Part shown: in pieces, positions 6,268 through 7,451 of the stretch
Position numbering within the stretch: the stretch's first letter is position 1
Layout: each line of letters starts with the position of its first letter
DNA from: Hyphomicrobiales bacterium
Lineage (GTDB): Bacteria; Pseudomonadota; Alphaproteobacteria; Rhizobiales; Aestuariivirgaceae
DNA length: 7,451 nucleotides
Assembly (NCBI GenBank): GCA_027067085.1
Contig: JAMOMM010000433.1
Span: 1 to 7,451 of the forward strand
Reading direction: 5' to 3'
Notes under the pieces: model-generated
The model's database searches: none
What the model saw: the letters and a program-made list of their open reading frames with translations, nothing else
Told to the model about the DNA's origin: nothing
Made by a program: the position numbers and the translations under genes

Positions 6268-7451
6268 TTATGCGGTTGCGGGTGTTACGGAATGCTTAGC
6301 TTTGCGATTGCTCAGCAATGTTTCATTGCCAGCGCGTGGGTCATTGGGAATGAGAAATGACAAGCAAAGCGATATGAAGGCAAAGCTGGCACCGATCAAG
6401 AAAACGGCGGCTTGGCTTTGTAACCAGATCAATCCAAATACGACGGGAATGAAAACCGCTGCAATGTGATTGATTGAGAAAGCCACGCCAGCTGTGGGTG
6501 CCATATCAGCGGGATCGCCGATTTTTTGAAAATAGGTTTTAATAGCGATGGCCATGGCAAAGAATGCGTGATCGAGAATGTAAAGGCCGCCAGCAATGGT
6601 TGAGTTTTCAACATACGCATAGCTCACAAAGACACCGATCAAGCCGATGTACTCTAAGGTCAAAGCACGGCGCTCACCCCATTTGGCAATAAGGGAGCCG
6701 ATTTTGGGGGCGAAATAAATGTTAAACAAGGCGTTGGCCAAAAACATAGTGGTGATTTGCGTGACGGTGAAGCCGAACTTTTCAACCATCAAAAAACCTG
6801 CAAACACGACGAAGATTTGCCGCCGCGCGCCTGCCATAAAGGTGAGGGCATAAAACAGCCAATAGCGTGAACGAAGAACCAAAGCCTTTCGTTGTGGTGT
6901 TTTTTCTTGAAAATGGGGGAAAGCGAACCACAGAAAGGTTGCGATAATAATCGAAACGCCACCTGCTATTAGGTAGATGTATTTAAAATCAAATCCAAAC
7001 ACCCACCAAGTTAGGTAAATCATACCAAAAGCAGAAAGTGTTGCGATTGAACCAGCCGCTAAGATTTTGCCCATGGTTTGGGGGGCCGTCTTTTTGGGCA
7101 ACCATTGCAAGCTCAAAGACTGGTTCATGGTTTCGTAATAGTGAAAGCCAACGGACATTAGCAATGTGGTGGTGAAAAACCCGTATTCAGTGGGGAAATA
7201 CCCTGTGGCAGCGGTGCCCAAGCCAAGCAGTACGATGGAGATGATCGCAAAGGTTTGTTCGCGAAAGAAATATAAAAAGCCTACTGCGGTAAAGGCCAAC
7301 AGCCCCGGTATTTCTCGAATTGACTGCAGCCAACCGATTTCTGCGCCCGTAAAGTGGGTTTTTTCAATGGCAAAGTTGTTTAAAAGCGCGCCCCATGTTG
7401 CAAAGGTGAAGCCGTTGGCTGCCACGATAATCATTAGGAACATTACGGGCG
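6268..7451 (-). CDS. Major facilitator superfamily (MFS) transporter, partial at 5' end
   Basis: An inner membrane transporter of at least 391 residues with about 12 hydrophobic helices in two halves, typical of MFS carriers. The first ATG in the window (7443) encodes a protein that begins directly inside helix 1 (MFLMIIVAANGF). The frame is open to the window edge and no ribosome site is visible, so a few N-terminal residues are probably missing. The N-half loop between helices 2 and 3 has a degenerate motif A (FLYFFREQTF), while the C-half keeps a recognisable version, GSLIAKWGERRAL at 249-261. Unusual polar or charged residues lie in or near helices: HYYETMNQSL (101-110), GARRQIF (205-211) and LDHAFF (290-295). 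The basic tail at 380-384 is short. It precedes the Crp/Fnr gene by 28 bases. The substrate is unknown; nothing supports a specific drug, sugar or ion assignment. Confidence 0.82.
   Translation of the reverse strand, partial: PVMFLMIIVAANGFTFATWGALLNNFAIEKTHFTGAEIGWLQSIREIPGLLAFTAVGFLYFFREQTFAIISIVLLGLGTAATGYFPTEYGFFTTTLLMSVGFHYYETMNQSLSLQWLPKKTAPQTMGKILAAGSIATLSAFGMIYLTWWVFGFDFKYIYLIAGGVSIIIATFLWFAFPHFQEKTPQRKALVLRSRYWLFYALTFMAGARRQIFVVFAGFLMVEKFGFTVTQITTMFLANALFNIYFAPKIGSLIAKWGERRALTLEYIGLIGVFVSYAYVENSTIAGGLYILDHAFFAMAIAIKTYFQKIGDPADMAPTAGVAFSINHIAAVFIPVVFGLIWLQSQAAVFLIGASFAFISLCLSFLIPNDPRAGNETLLSNRKAKHSVTPATA

Overview
The window carries eight protein genes and no recognisable RNA gene, CRISPR array or insertion sequence. 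Base composition is moderate, roughly mid-40s % GC by eye. The gene families suggest an aquatic, Gram-negative proteobacterium, possibly a low-GC alphaproteobacterium. That placement rests on impressions of protein similarity and is not certain.

Region 1 (1-2144, plus strand) holds two surface-glycan enzymes. The first is a short sialyltransferase-like (GT29-like) glycosyltransferase. The second is a two-domain protein with an N-terminal GT8-like glycosyltransferase and a C-terminal class I methyltransferase. Region 2 (2158-4514, minus strand) converges on region 1. It encodes a Wzx/MOP-type polysaccharide flippase followed by a TupA-like ATP-grasp protein. Regions 1 and 2 together look like the edge of an exopolysaccharide, O-antigen or capsule locus, with transferases, a modifying methyltransferase, an ATP-grasp decorating enzyme and an exporter. 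No polymerase, initiating transferase or nucleotide-sugar synthesis gene is visible.

Region 3 (4625-7451, minus strand) looks like a separate accessory module. In transcription order it holds an MFS transporter cut by the window edge, a Crp/Fnr-type regulator with three cysteines in its sensor domain, a small DUF2892 (YgaP-type) membrane protein, and a METTL7-like class I methyltransferase. A perfect 13-bp inverted repeat lies about 42 bp upstream of a plausible start site for the DUF2892-methyltransferase pair, the distance expected of a class II Crp/Fnr activator site. DUF2892 is linked to sulfur-handling YgaP, and METTL7 proteins in animals methylate thiols. I therefore suggest, as a hypothesis only, that this module senses and detoxifies thiol, sulfide or related reactive sulfur species.

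Genes are tightly packed and no gene-free stretch exceeds about 110 bases. The two most interesting items are the regulator/palindrome/DUF2892/METTL7-like unit and the GT29-like gene next to a GT8-methyltransferase fusion.
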